Positions 1-5,648 are shown, counted from the first letter of the stretch. The stretch: 5,648 bases of DNA from Candidatus Eiseniibacteriota bacterium (GCA_005893365.1 VBPB01000301.1:1-5648), one strand, 5' to 3'. The notes: generated by a model from the letters alone, not told the origin. Numbers and translations are program-made.

Positions 1-176
1 TCAGGAACTGCAACAACCCGAACGAATTCGCGCTCAAGCTCAAGGGCATCTCGGCCACCTCGGACCGGACCTGGCAGGCGGTCGAGGCCAGCGCGGTCCA
101 GGTCGCCGATCCCACCGTCGGGCTCCGCAAGGTCGGCGAGGAAACGCCCGCCGTCGACTGGATCAGCCGCGAATAG
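1..176 (+). CDS. C-terminal tail of an unidentified protein (partial, 5' end outside window)
   Basis: The reading frame is open from position 3 to a TAG at 174-176 and encodes 57 residues, beginning RNCNNPNEFALKLKGIS and ending PAVDWISRE. Nearly every third codon position is G or C, as in the other genes here, so this is the real coding frame. I do not recognise the family. It is not AccB, the usual neighbour upstream of accC: the tail has no biotin-attachment EAMKM-type motif and does not end like a biotinyl domain. The fragment shows no membrane segment; it is polar with short beta-prone stretches. Its stop lies 7 nt before the accC start, so it is probably the upstream member of the same operon. 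The function cannot be judged from this fragment. Confidence 0.75.
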   Translation, partial: RNCNNPNEFALKLKGISATSDRTWQAVEASAVQVADPTVGLRKVGEETPAVDWISRE

Positions 177-183
177 CGGTCCC

Positions 184-1545
184 GTGTTCCGCAAGGTCCT
201 GATCGCCAACCGTGGGGAGATCGCGCTGCGGGTCATCCGTGCCTGCCGCGAGCTCCGCATCGCCACCGTCGCCGTGTTCAGCGAAGCCGACCGCGAGTCC
301 CTGCACGTCCGGCTCGCCGACGAGTCGGTGTGCATCGGCCCGGCCCCACCCGCCCGCTCGTACAACTACGTCCCGCGCCTCATCTCGGCGGCCGAGGTCA
401 CCGGCGCCGACGCCATCCATCCCGGCTACGGCTTCCTCTCCGAGAACGCGCACTTCGCCGAGGTGTGCGCCTCGTGCGGGTTCACCTTCATCGGGCCGAC
501 GCCCGAGATGATCCGCAAGATGGGCGACAAGGCGATCGCCCGGCGCACCATGGCCGACGCGGGGCTGCCGGTGGTGCCGGGCAGCCCGGGGGTGCTCAAC
601 GACTTCGAGGAGGCGCGGGCGCTGGCGGCCGAGATCGGCTATCCGGTCATCATCAAGGCGGCGGCGGGCGGCGGCGGCCGCGGCATGCGCATCGCCGGCG
701 ACGAGAAGCAGCTCCGCCTGGGGCTCGGGATCGCGCAGGCCGAGGCGGGGGCCGCGTTCGGCAACCACGCGGTGTACGTCGAGAAGTACATCGGCCGGCC
801 GCGCCACGTCGAGTTCCAGTTGTTCGGCGACGCGCACGGCAACCTGATCCACCTGGGCGAGCGCGAGTGCTCGGTGCAGCGCAACCATCAGAAGCTCATC
901 GAGGAGTCGCCGAGCCCGTTCCTCTCCGAGGCGCAGCGCCGCAAGGTCGGGGCGATGGCGGTGCGGGGCGCCCAGGCGATCGGCTACCTCAACGCCGGCA
1001 CCATGGAGTTCCTGTTCGACGAGGATGGCGCCTTCTACTTCATGGAGATGAACACGCGCATCCAGGTGGAACACCCGGTCACCGAGGAGGTGACCGGGCT
1101 CGACCTGGTCAAGGAGCAGATCCGCGTGGCGGCCGGCGAGCCGCTGTCGCTGGCCCAGGACCAGGTCGAGTGGGTCGGGCACGCGATCGAGTGCCGCATC
1201 AACGCCGAGGACCACCAGCACGGGTTCCGTCCCAGCCCGGGCAAGATCACCTACTGGTACAAGCCCGGCGGGCCCGGGCTGCGGGTGGACAGCCACGTCT
1301 ACGCCGGCTACACGGTGCCGCCCCACTACGACTCGATGATCGGCAAGCTGATCGCCTATGGGAAGGACCGGCCGGAGGCGCTGCGGCGCATGGAGATCGC
1401 CCTCGAGGAGATCATTGTCGAGGGCATCAAGACCACCATCCCGTTCCATCAGCTGGCGCTGCGCGACCCCCGCTTCCAGAGCGGGGACATCGACACCCAT
1501 TTCGTCGAGGGCCTGCTCAAGAAGGAGCCGGCCACGACCGGATAG
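184..1545 (+). CDS. accC: Biotin carboxylase subunit of acetyl-CoA carboxylase
   Basis: AccC carboxylates biotin on the carrier protein AccB using ATP and bicarbonate. This is the first half-reaction of acetyl-CoA carboxylase, the cytoplasmic step that commits carbon to fatty acid synthesis. The 453-residue product matches the usual length of about 450. It opens with the family N-terminus MFRKVLIANRGEIALR. The ATP-grasp domain carries K116 (GDK), K158 (VIIKAA), the glycine-rich loop GGGGRGM at 162-168, H208 and E210 (RHVEFQ), E275, then MEMNTRIQVEHPVTEE from 287 with E288, N290, R292, V295 and E296, and R338 (ECRIN). The C-terminal domain has HVYAGYTVPPHYDSMIGK near 371-388. All expected catalytic residues are present. 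The GTG start is fixed by family alignment; no strong Shine-Dalgarno is visible. The gene lies 7 nt after an upstream stop and 14 nt before comB, so co-transcription is likely. AccB is not the immediate upstream neighbour, so a biotin carboxylase subunit of another acyl-CoA or pyruvate carboxylase is a less likely alternative. Confidence 0.97.
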   Translation: MFRKVLIANRGEIALRVIRACRELRIATVAVFSEADRESLHVRLADESVCIGPAPPARSYNYVPRLISAAEVTGADAIHPGYGFLSENAHFAEVCASCGFTFIGPTPEMIRKMGDKAIARRTMADAGLPVVPGSPGVLNDFEEARALAAEIGYPVIIKAAAGGGGRGMRIAGDEKQLRLGLGIAQAEAGAAFGNHAVYVEKYIGRPRHVEFQLFGDAHGNLIHLGERECSVQRNHQKLIEESPSPFLSEAQRRKVGAMAVRGAQAIGYLNAGTMEFLFDEDGAFYFMEMNTRIQVEHPVTEEVTGLDLVKEQIRVAAGEPLSLAQDQVEWVGHAIECRINAEDHQHGFRPSPGKITYWYKPGGPGLRVDSHVYAGYTVPPHYDSMIGKLIAYGKDRPEALRRMEIALEEIIVEGIKTTIPFHQLALRDPRFQSGDIDTHFVEGLLKKEPATTG

Positions 1546-1559
1546 GGCGCGCGGCCGCC

Positions 1560-2255
1560 ATGCGCGTCGCGGTGGCGCTCACGCCCGCCGCCGCGGTGGT
1601 CCGCGGCGGCTGTGCGGTGATCGTGGACGTGCTGCGCGCCACCACCACGCTCACCGTCGCCTTCGCCCATGGTGCCCGCGGCGTCGTCCCCACCGCCACG
1701 CCCGCCGAGGCGCTGGCGCTGCGCGCGGTCCGGCCCGGCGTGCTCGCCTGCGGCGAGCGGGACGGGCGCATCGTGCCGGGGTTCGACCTCGGCAACTCGC
1801 CCTTCGAGTACACCGCCGAGCGGGTCCAGGGCCGCACGCTGGCGTTCGCCTCCACCAACGGCTCGCAGGCGATGCTCGCCGCCGCTAGGGCCCGGCGCCG
1901 CGTGCTCGCCGCCTTCGTCAACGCCGCGGCGACGGTCGAGGCGGTGCGCCACGAGCCCGAGGTGACCATCGTCTGCGCCGGCAAGCTCGGCGACTTCAGC
2001 CTCGAGGACGCCGCCTGCGCCGGCCTGCTGCTCGAGCGCCTCGCCGGCCACGGCGGCGTGCCCGACGGCCCCGCCGCCCGGCTCGCCCGCGCGCTGGCGC
2101 CCGCCGGCGCCGCGGCGGTGCGGGCGCTGGTCGAGAGCGCCGCCCAGGCGCGTCACCTGGTGTCGCTGGGGCCCGCCTACGCGCGCGACCTCGAGCCGTG
2201 CGCCGGGCTCGACACGATCGCCCGGGCGTTCGACCTGATCGACCCCGGTCCCTAG
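1560..2255 (+). CDS. comB: 2-phosphosulfolactate phosphatase family protein (ComB)
   Basis: ComB is a Mg-dependent phosphatase that converts 2-phospho-3-sulfolactate to sulfolactate, the second step of the PEP-dependent coenzyme M route. Homologues also occur in non-methanogenic bacteria, where the physiological substrate is often unproven. The 231-residue product has the family's landmarks in order: IVDVLRATTTLTVAFAHGA (21-39), a CGERDGR-IVPGFDLGNSPFEYT stretch (64-85), FASTNGSQA (97-104), a VNAAAT segment (120-125), IVCAGKLGDFSLEDAACAG (137-155), and a C-terminal ARHLVSLG...RDLEPCAGLD region (197-218). Length and motif order are normal, so it appears intact. The same frame stays open far upstream through accC, but that part is only an antiparallel-free shadow of accC codons; the ATG at 1560 gives the correct family N-terminus. 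It follows accC by 14 nt, with only a weak AGGG overlapping the accC stop as ribosome site. Alanine richness reflects the genome's GC content. The family call is firm; the in vivo substrate is inference. Confidence 0.9.
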   Translation: MRVAVALTPAAAVVRGGCAVIVDVLRATTTLTVAFAHGARGVVPTATPAEALALRAVRPGVLACGERDGRIVPGFDLGNSPFEYTAERVQGRTLAFASTNGSQAMLAAARARRRVLAAFVNAAATVEAVRHEPEVTIVCAGKLGDFSLEDAACAGLLLERLAGHGGVPDGPAARLARALAPAGAAAVRALVESAAQARHLVSLGPAYARDLEPCAGLDTIARAFDLIDPGP

Positions 2256-2280
2256 GCTGCGTTTGGAAAGCCGAGGACAA

Positions 2281-2301
2281 GGTACCCGCGCAAGCGGGTC
2301 C
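2281..2301. repeat. Internal hairpin with GCAA (GNRA-type) tetraloop
   Basis: ACCCGC (2284-2289) pairs perfectly with GCGGGT (2294-2299) across a GCAA loop. GG at 2281-2282 and CC at 2300-2301 extend the stem if T2283 bulges out. GNRA loops are typical of stable RNA hairpins. No T-run follows on either strand, so it is not a canonical intrinsic terminator, although it lies 26 nt after the comB stop and could help stabilise or end that transcript. Confidence 0.6.
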
Positions 2302-2322
2302 GTGCGAGGGAGCGACGAGCGA

Positions 2323-2343
2323 GGCGTATCGCCAAGATACTCC
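2323..2343. repeat. Internal hairpin at the centre of the repeat element
   Basis: GTATC (2326-2330) pairs with GATAC (2336-2340) around the loop GCCAA. After one C/T mismatch, GG at 2323-2324 can pair with CC at 2342-2343. It sits between the two GCGAGG(G)AGCGAC direct repeats. No T-run follows. The stem is short, so its importance rests on whether it is conserved in other copies. Confidence 0.4.
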
Positions 2344-2398
2344 GCAGCGAGGAGCGACCCAGCCAACGCAGTGATCGGCTTTCCAAACGCTGCGTTAG

Positions 2399-3407
2399 CT
2401 AGCGGCGCTGGGCGCGGACCATCATCACCACGCCGACGGTGCCGAAGACGATGTCGCCGAGCCAGGCGGCCAGGTAGGGGGGGAGCGCCCCGTTGTGGCC
2501 GAGGGCCTTGCCCGACTGCATGAAGGCGTAATACCCGAAGGAGATGGTGATCGAGAGGCCGAACCCCAGCGCGGCACTGGTCGCGCGCAGCCGGGTGGCG
2601 ATCGGGGCGCCGATCAGGATGACGATGAAGTTGATGAGCGGGAAGGCGAGCTTCATGTTGAGGTCGACCAGGTAGTTCTCGACCCGGGCCCCGCTCGACC
2701 GCATCTTGACGATGTGGGCGCGCAGGTCGCGGTAGTTCATCTCGTCGGGGCGGCGGCCCTCGCGCGCGAAGTTGTCGGGCGGCTCGGCGATGCTGTTGAA
2801 GGCGATGCGGTCGAACGAGCGCGCGTGCTCCTGGTTGCCCGCGAAGGTGCGCAGGAACCCCGAGGAGAAGACCCAGCGATGCCCGTCCCAGGTGGCCTCG
2901 GCGGCGTCGATGCGCGTCACCAGCGCCCCGTGCCGGAACTCCTGCACGGAGACCTCGTGCATGCGCCGCTCCGGGACCACGTACAGCCGCATGTAGTAGA
3001 TGCGGCCGCCGTTGCCCAGGAAGGTGACGTCGGCGCGCTCGGTGGCGGGCCCCTTGCTGAGGCGCCGGATCTGCTCGTCGTAGATGTGGTCGCGCTAACA
3101 CCGGCTGCAGGATGCGCAGCAGGGACAGGCCGCCGGCCCGCATCGCCGTCAGCTCGCCGAACTTGTTGAGCTGGCCCAGCGACAGGAAGGTGGCGAGCAG
3201 GATCGCCACCGGCAGCACCTGCACGATCACCTCCGGCGACCGGTACAGGTAGTAGCGCAGCACCAGCCCGCCGGGGGAGTGCTGGTCGAGGAAGACGTCG
3301 ATCTTGTCGATCACGTCGACGACGGTGAACAGGCAGATGAACCCGAGCAGGCCCAGCGCCAGGTAGCCCGAGAACTCGCGTAGCAGGTAGCGGTCGAGGA
3401 TCCTCAC
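2399..3407 (-). pseudogene. lptG: LPS export permease LptG, frameshifted with a probable internal deletion
   Basis: LptG pairs with LptF and the ATPase LptB to extract LPS from the inner membrane and feed it to LptC. The GTG at 3407-3405 gives MRILDRYLLREF, then membrane helix 1 (about residues 13-33), helix 2 (about 60-78), and the LptB-coupling helix FGELTAMRAGGLSLLRIL (83-100), ending near QPV (101-103). Family similarity then moves to another frame at about 3091: DHIYDEQIRRL, the periplasmic jellyroll, and three C-terminal helices (KLAFPLINFIVILIGAPIA, then two more) to a TAG at 2401-2399, 230 residues in all. The 103 and 230 residues total about 333, some 25 short of a normal LptG. The missing part is helix 3 and the following NE-VVP-type segment; in LptF the same place is filled by LAAASLL...VLPESNH. 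A TAG at 3097-3095 blocks the downstream frame at the junction. This is either a true lesion or a sequence/assembly error. The start overlaps the lptF stop (GTGA), which indicates translational coupling. Confidence 0.85.
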
Positions 3408-4798
3408 GCCGCCGCCCGCGCGCTTCCGGGGGCGGCGGCGCGGGCCCTGGGCCGATGCCAGGGCAGGGGGGTCTCGCAGGCGCGCAGCGTCCAGTCGATG
3501 CCCACGGCGCCGAGCACGAGGTTGGGGAGCCACATCGCCAGCCACGGCGGGAAGAGCGAGCGCCGCGCCAGCTCCTCGCCCCCCACCAGGCACATCCAGT
3601 AGAAGATGAAGAAGAGGATGGACAGGAACGCGACCGCGGGGCCGGCCCGGCGCACGCGCATCCCCAGGGGGGCGCCCACCAGGACGAACACCACGCAGGC
3701 GATCGGCAGCGAGAACTTCTTCTGGATCTCGACCGACAGCTCGGCGATGCGGCGGCGCATCGCGGCCCGCTCCACGCGCCACAGCTCCAGCTCGGTGTCG
3801 AGCTCCGGCCGCTGGCGCTCGACCGCCTCGAGCGCGTCGCCGCGGTGCAGGAGCTCGGCGGCCAGCATCCGCAGGCGCGCCAGCGGCGGTGCGGTCTCGG
3901 GCCCCAGCGCCTGGAGCGCCGCGGGCGGCAGTCCCAAGGCCCGCAGGTGGAGCCGCTTCTGCTCGAGCTGCAGGGTGTAGAGGGCCTGGAGGCTGTCCCG
4001 CAGGGCGCTCATCGCCGCCGAGGTCATCTCGCGATCGCTCCGCTGCGTGCGCACCGAGCGCTCGAGGATCCCGCCCGCGCCGGCGATGTTGATGGTGTGG
4101 GTCTTGAACAGGAGCCGGCGGTACTTGCGCGTGCCCCCCTCCTCGGCGGGGATGTCGTGGATCTCCCCGTCGAAGAGCTCGAGCACCGCGGTGTGCCCGT
4201 CGCGGGTGTAGGAGAGGAAGCCGCGGTTCGCCAGGATGGTGGTGGGGGGGCTGCCCGGGTTGAGCTGGTAGATGGTGATGCCCTTCATCTCGTTGGTGCG
4301 GCCGTTCACCGAATGGACCAGGATGTCGTAGCCGGGGAAGTCGGTGATGAACACCCCCTCCTCGAGCTTGACGGTGGGACGCATGCGGCCGATGTCGATC
4401 AACAGGTTGGCGAAGGCGTGGTTGGACTCGGGGAGCACCCGGTCGTTGAACACGGTCAGCCCGCCGGCCAGGAGGCTGGCCGCCGCGAGCGGCCCCACCA
4501 GCACGCTGGCCAGGTTGACCCCGCTCGACCGAAGGGCGGTGATCTCGTTGTCCTGGGAGAGCCGGCCGAAGGCCATCAGGACCGCGACCAGGACCGCGCA
4601 CGGCACCGACAGGGCCATGATGTAGCCCAGCGACAGGGCGAACAGCTGGGCGACCACCCCCACCGCCACGCCCCGGTTCAGGACCAGATCCATGTAGTCG
4701 AACAACATGTCCATGACCAGGATGAAGGTCACGACCCCGAAGCCAAGAACGAACGGAACCAGGTGGAGGCGAAGGATGTACGAACGGAGGATGCGCAC
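3404..4798 (-). CDS. lptF: LPS export permease LptF (YjgP/YjgQ family), with extended helical linker
   Basis: LptF is one of the two transmembrane subunits of the inner-membrane LptB2FG transporter that drives LPS toward the outer membrane. The 464-residue product starts MRILRSYILRLHLVPF, a classic family N-terminus, from a GTG at 4798-4796. Six membrane helices are visible at about residues 12-34, 54-78, 100-117, 363-380, 387-405 and 417-437. The coupling helix DNEITALRSSGVNLASVL (83-100), which would contact LptB, precedes helix 3. The periplasmic jellyroll spans roughly 140-250, and helix 4 is preceded by EIQKKFSLPIACVVFVLVGAPLG (358-380). The protein is about 90 residues longer than E. 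coli LptF, mainly because of a charged alpha-helical stretch at about 260-358 between the jellyroll and helix 4. An arginine/alanine-rich tail follows residue 440. The stop overlaps the lptG start by 4 nt. The upstream ribosome site is weak (AGTAGG). LptF rather than LptG is chosen because it is the upstream gene of the pair. Confidence 0.93.
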   Translation of the reverse strand: MRILRSYILRLHLVPFVLGFGVVTFILVMDMLFDYMDLVLNRGVAVGVVAQLFALSLGYIMALSVPCAVLVAVLMAFGRLSQDNEITALRSSGVNLASVLVGPLAAASLLAGGLTVFNDRVLPESNHAFANLLIDIGRMRPTVKLEEGVFITDFPGYDILVHSVNGRTNEMKGITIYQLNPGSPPTTILANRGFLSYTRDGHTAVLELFDGEIHDIPAEEGGTRKYRRLLFKTHTINIAGAGGILERSVRTQRSDREMTSAAMSALRDSLQALYTLQLEQKRLHLRALGLPPAALQALGPETAPPLARLRMLAAELLHRGDALEAVERQRPELDTELELWRVERAAMRRRIAELSVEIQKKFSLPIACVVFVLVGAPLGMRVRRAGPAVAFLSILFFIFYWMCLVGGEELARRSLFPPWLAMWLPNLVLGAVGIDWTLRACETPLPWHRPRARAAAPGSARAAA

Positions 4799-4857
4799 GG
4801 CCGTGCAGCCTACTCTACCGGTCGCGCGCCCGGCGACCGAAATCGCCCCTAAGGGCT

Positions 4858-4886
4858 TTGACCGCCAAGGCTTGCCCTGCTACGGT
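4858..4886 (+). promoter_or_regulatory. Predicted sigma70-type promoter for the SprA-like gene
   Basis: TTGACC at 4858-4863 matches the -35 consensus at five of six bases. After exactly 17 nt comes TACGGT at 4881-4886, which keeps the TAnnnT core of a -10 box. It faces right and would place the start of transcription near 4893, about 40 nt before the ATG at 4934. The spacer contains a small palindrome, CAAGGCTTG (4866-4874). GACCG (4860-4864) and CGGTC (4883-4887) form an inverted repeat across the promoter, a possible but unproven operator. This is pattern matching only. Confidence 0.5.
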
Positions 4887-4933
4887 CGAAGCTTGCGCCT
4901 CCCCGAGGGGTCTCTCACGGTCCGTCCAACTGA

Positions 4934-5648
4934 ATGTCTCTGGCCCTGACCCTCCCGCTCGTCGGCCTGCTGATCGGGCTGCCGGGCATCCCTGGCCTCA
5001 ACCGGCTTTCCAAGCTCCACCTGCCCCACAAGGCGGCCGTGGACACCCTTCCGCCCGCCTGGAAGTCGTTCTCCCGACTGGCCATCGAGGACCAATTCGT
5101 GTTCGCGGCACTGCCGCGGCTGGGCGACCGGGACGCCCGGTTCACGATGGCCAACGACCAGCGCCGGCTCGAGGTCAGCGTCGACCCCGACTCCGGCACC
5201 CTGAGCGCCGTGCCCGAGATCGGGGAGGTGCCGTTGGGCGAGCCGGTGCGGGTGCCGTTCGACCAGTACGGCCGCGACCTCTCGTGGCAGAACTTCCAGC
5301 GGCTGTGGACCGACCGCTCGCGCACCAGCATCAACGCCGGGCCCGGGGCCCAGGGGGCCGCCCCGGCGCGCCCGGGCCTCTCGTTCGAGTTCCCCTCGCC
5401 GCTCCCCAAACGGGTGCAGAGCCTGCTCGGTCCGGGGGGTCCGGCGATCAACGTCTCGGGCTCCGAGAACATCAAGCTGGCGGGCACCAGCGAGTGGAAC
5501 AACCAGCAGACCATCACCGGCCAGCGGCGGTCGCTCTTCCCGGCGCTCGACATGCAGCAGGACTTGAACATCCAGCTCGAGGGGCAGCTCTCGGACCGGG
5601 TCAAGGTCAACCTGCTGCAGAACTCGGCGGTCCAGATCCCGCTCGCCA
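4934..5648 (+). CDS. N-terminal part of an SprA-like (Sov-type) outer-membrane protein (partial, 3' end outside window)
   Basis: The first 238 residues are present and the frame remains open at the right edge. An in-frame TGA sits directly before the ATG at 4934, so translation cannot begin earlier. Residues 3-20 are hydrophobic (LALTLPLVGLLIGLPGIP) and may be a signal peptide, but the usual N-terminal lysine or arginine is missing. After a polar, proline-rich region (about 130-170), residues 174-234 read as repeated beta-strands: VSGSENIKLAGTSEWNNQQ, then QRRSLFPALDMQQDLNIQL, then EGQLSDRVKVNLLQNS. This resembles the early region of SprA, where a GNV-type strand, an RRQ-x-FDFD-type strand and a G-x-(I/L)-GD-(K/R)-(L/V)-KV strand occur in the same order. 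SprA/Sov is the very large outer-membrane translocon of type IX secretion. The match rests on remembered motif pattern, so another large beta-barrel protein remains possible. There is no good Shine-Dalgarno close to the ATG; GAGGGG at 4905-4910 is too distant. Confidence 0.6.
   Translation, partial: MSLALTLPLVGLLIGLPGIPGLNRLSKLHLPHKAAVDTLPPAWKSFSRLAIEDQFVFAALPRLGDRDARFTMANDQRRLEVSVDPDSGTLSAVPEIGEVPLGEPVRVPFDQYGRDLSWQNFQRLWTDRSRTSINAGPGAQGAAPARPGLSFEFPSPLPKRVQSLLGPGGPAINVSGSENIKLAGTSEWNNQQTITGQRRSLFPALDMQQDLNIQLEGQLSDRVKVNLLQNSAVQIPLA

Larger units (their letters stand above)
2259..2390. repeat. 132-bp structured element with perfect 16-bp terminal inverted repeats between convergent genes
   Basis: GCGTTTGGAAAGCCGA at 2259-2274 is the exact reverse complement of TCGGCTTTCCAAACGC at 2375-2390. 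The element begins 4 nt after the comB stop and ends 8 nt before the lptG stop, so it occupies almost the whole gap. An 8-nt direct repeat, GCTGCGTT, lies at both ends (2256-2263 and 2389-2396) but overlaps the inverted repeats, so it is not a clean target duplication. AACGCAG at 2365-2371 could pair with CTGCGTT at either 2257-2263 or 2390-2396, which allows competing folds. The interior has two small hairpins and direct repeats of the type GCGAGG(G)AGCGAC at 2304-2316 and 2347-2358, with a third GCGAGG at 2319-2324. It has no coding potential. It may be a dispersed MITE-like or REP-like repeat, a bidirectional transcription end, or both. Copy number cannot be seen from one window. Confidence 0.75.

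Noticed and set aside
163..1500. A 445-codon open frame antisense to accC
   Set aside because: Its composition mirrors accC codons (runs of LGD, RHR and LA), it shows no domain, and accC on the other strand is unambiguous.
330..1559. A long 5' extension of the comB frame overlapping accC, which could suggest a fusion or an overlapping gene
   Set aside because: The extension encodes arginine-rich, motif-free sequence out of frame with accC; the ComB family N-terminus begins at the ATG at 1560.
2395..2399. TTAGC shared by the right flank of the repeat element and the lptG junction (minus strand, 3098-3094), as a trace of element insertion or excision
   Set aside because: Five bases of identity are expected by chance, and nothing else from the element is found at the junction.
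2399..2992. A separate small gene starting at the ATG at 2992 (MRLYVVPERR)
   Set aside because: The sequence just upstream in the same frame (DHIYDEQIRRL onward, from 3091) continues LptG similarity, so this is the downstream half of broken lptG rather than an independent gene.
1449..4601. A 1050-codon open frame on the minus strand across accC, comB, the gap and lptFG
   Set aside because: It is open only because high GC removes stop codons. Apart from the stretch at about 3407-3093, which is the true N-terminal part of lptG, its translation is low-complexity Arg/Gly/Ala/His sequence with no family motifs.
4812..4817. TAGAGT on the minus strand as the -10 box of an lptF promoter
   Set aside because: The -35 position is poor at any normal spacing, and transcription would start about 7 nt before the GTG. 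It may equally be part of a weak ribosome site, so I see no supportable lptF promoter.
3455..4852. A 465-codon open frame antisense to lptF
   Set aside because: His/Gln/Gly/Asp-rich translation is typical of the strand opposite a membrane protein gene; lptF is clearly the coding strand.
4845..4859. GCCC-CTAA-GGGC followed by TTT in the divergent intergenic region, as a small terminator
   Set aside because: A 4-bp stem and a 3-T tract are too weak, and no transcript is expected to end there.

Overview
This is a high-GC bacterial chromosomal segment, with third codon positions almost always G or C. It carries housekeeping and envelope genes. LptF/LptG-type proteins mean a Gram-negative envelope. 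The gene entering at the right edge looks like the N-terminus of an SprA-type outer-membrane protein, which suggests a member or relative of the FCB superphylum (Gemmatimonadota or a similar high-GC lineage). That taxonomic call is inference from gene content only.

Layout. (1) 1-176, plus strand: the last 57 codons of a protein I do not recognise. (2) 184-1545, plus: complete accC, biotin carboxylase, starting 7 nt after the upstream stop. (3) 1560-2255, plus: complete comB-family 2-phosphosulfolactate phosphatase, 14 nt after accC. These three probably form one plus-strand operon. (4) 2256-2398: a short gap between convergent genes, filled almost entirely by a 132-bp element with perfect 16-bp terminal inverted repeats, internal hairpins and GCGAGG-rich direct repeats. 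(5) 3407-2399, minus: lptG, broken by a frameshift that coincides with loss of roughly 25 residues including the third membrane helix. (6) 4798-3404, minus: complete lptF, whose TGA overlaps the lptG GTG start. (7) 4799-4933: divergent intergenic region with a good sigma70-like promoter facing right. (8) 4934 to the right edge, plus: the first 238 codons of an SprA-like outer-membrane protein.

How the genes fit together. AccC supplies carboxybiotin for malonyl-CoA and hence for fatty acids and lipid A. LptF and LptG form the inner-membrane half of the LptB2FG transporter that extracts LPS. The divergent SprA-like protein would be an outer-membrane barrel linked to protein export, so the right half is an envelope-biogenesis neighbourhood. 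ComB is the odd member, a sulfonate (sulfolactate / coenzyme M) enzyme next to a fatty-acid gene. The two points most worth checking are the lptG lesion and the structured element between the convergent genes. I found no clearly novel multi-gene system, no CRISPR array, no tRNA or rRNA, and no transposase.
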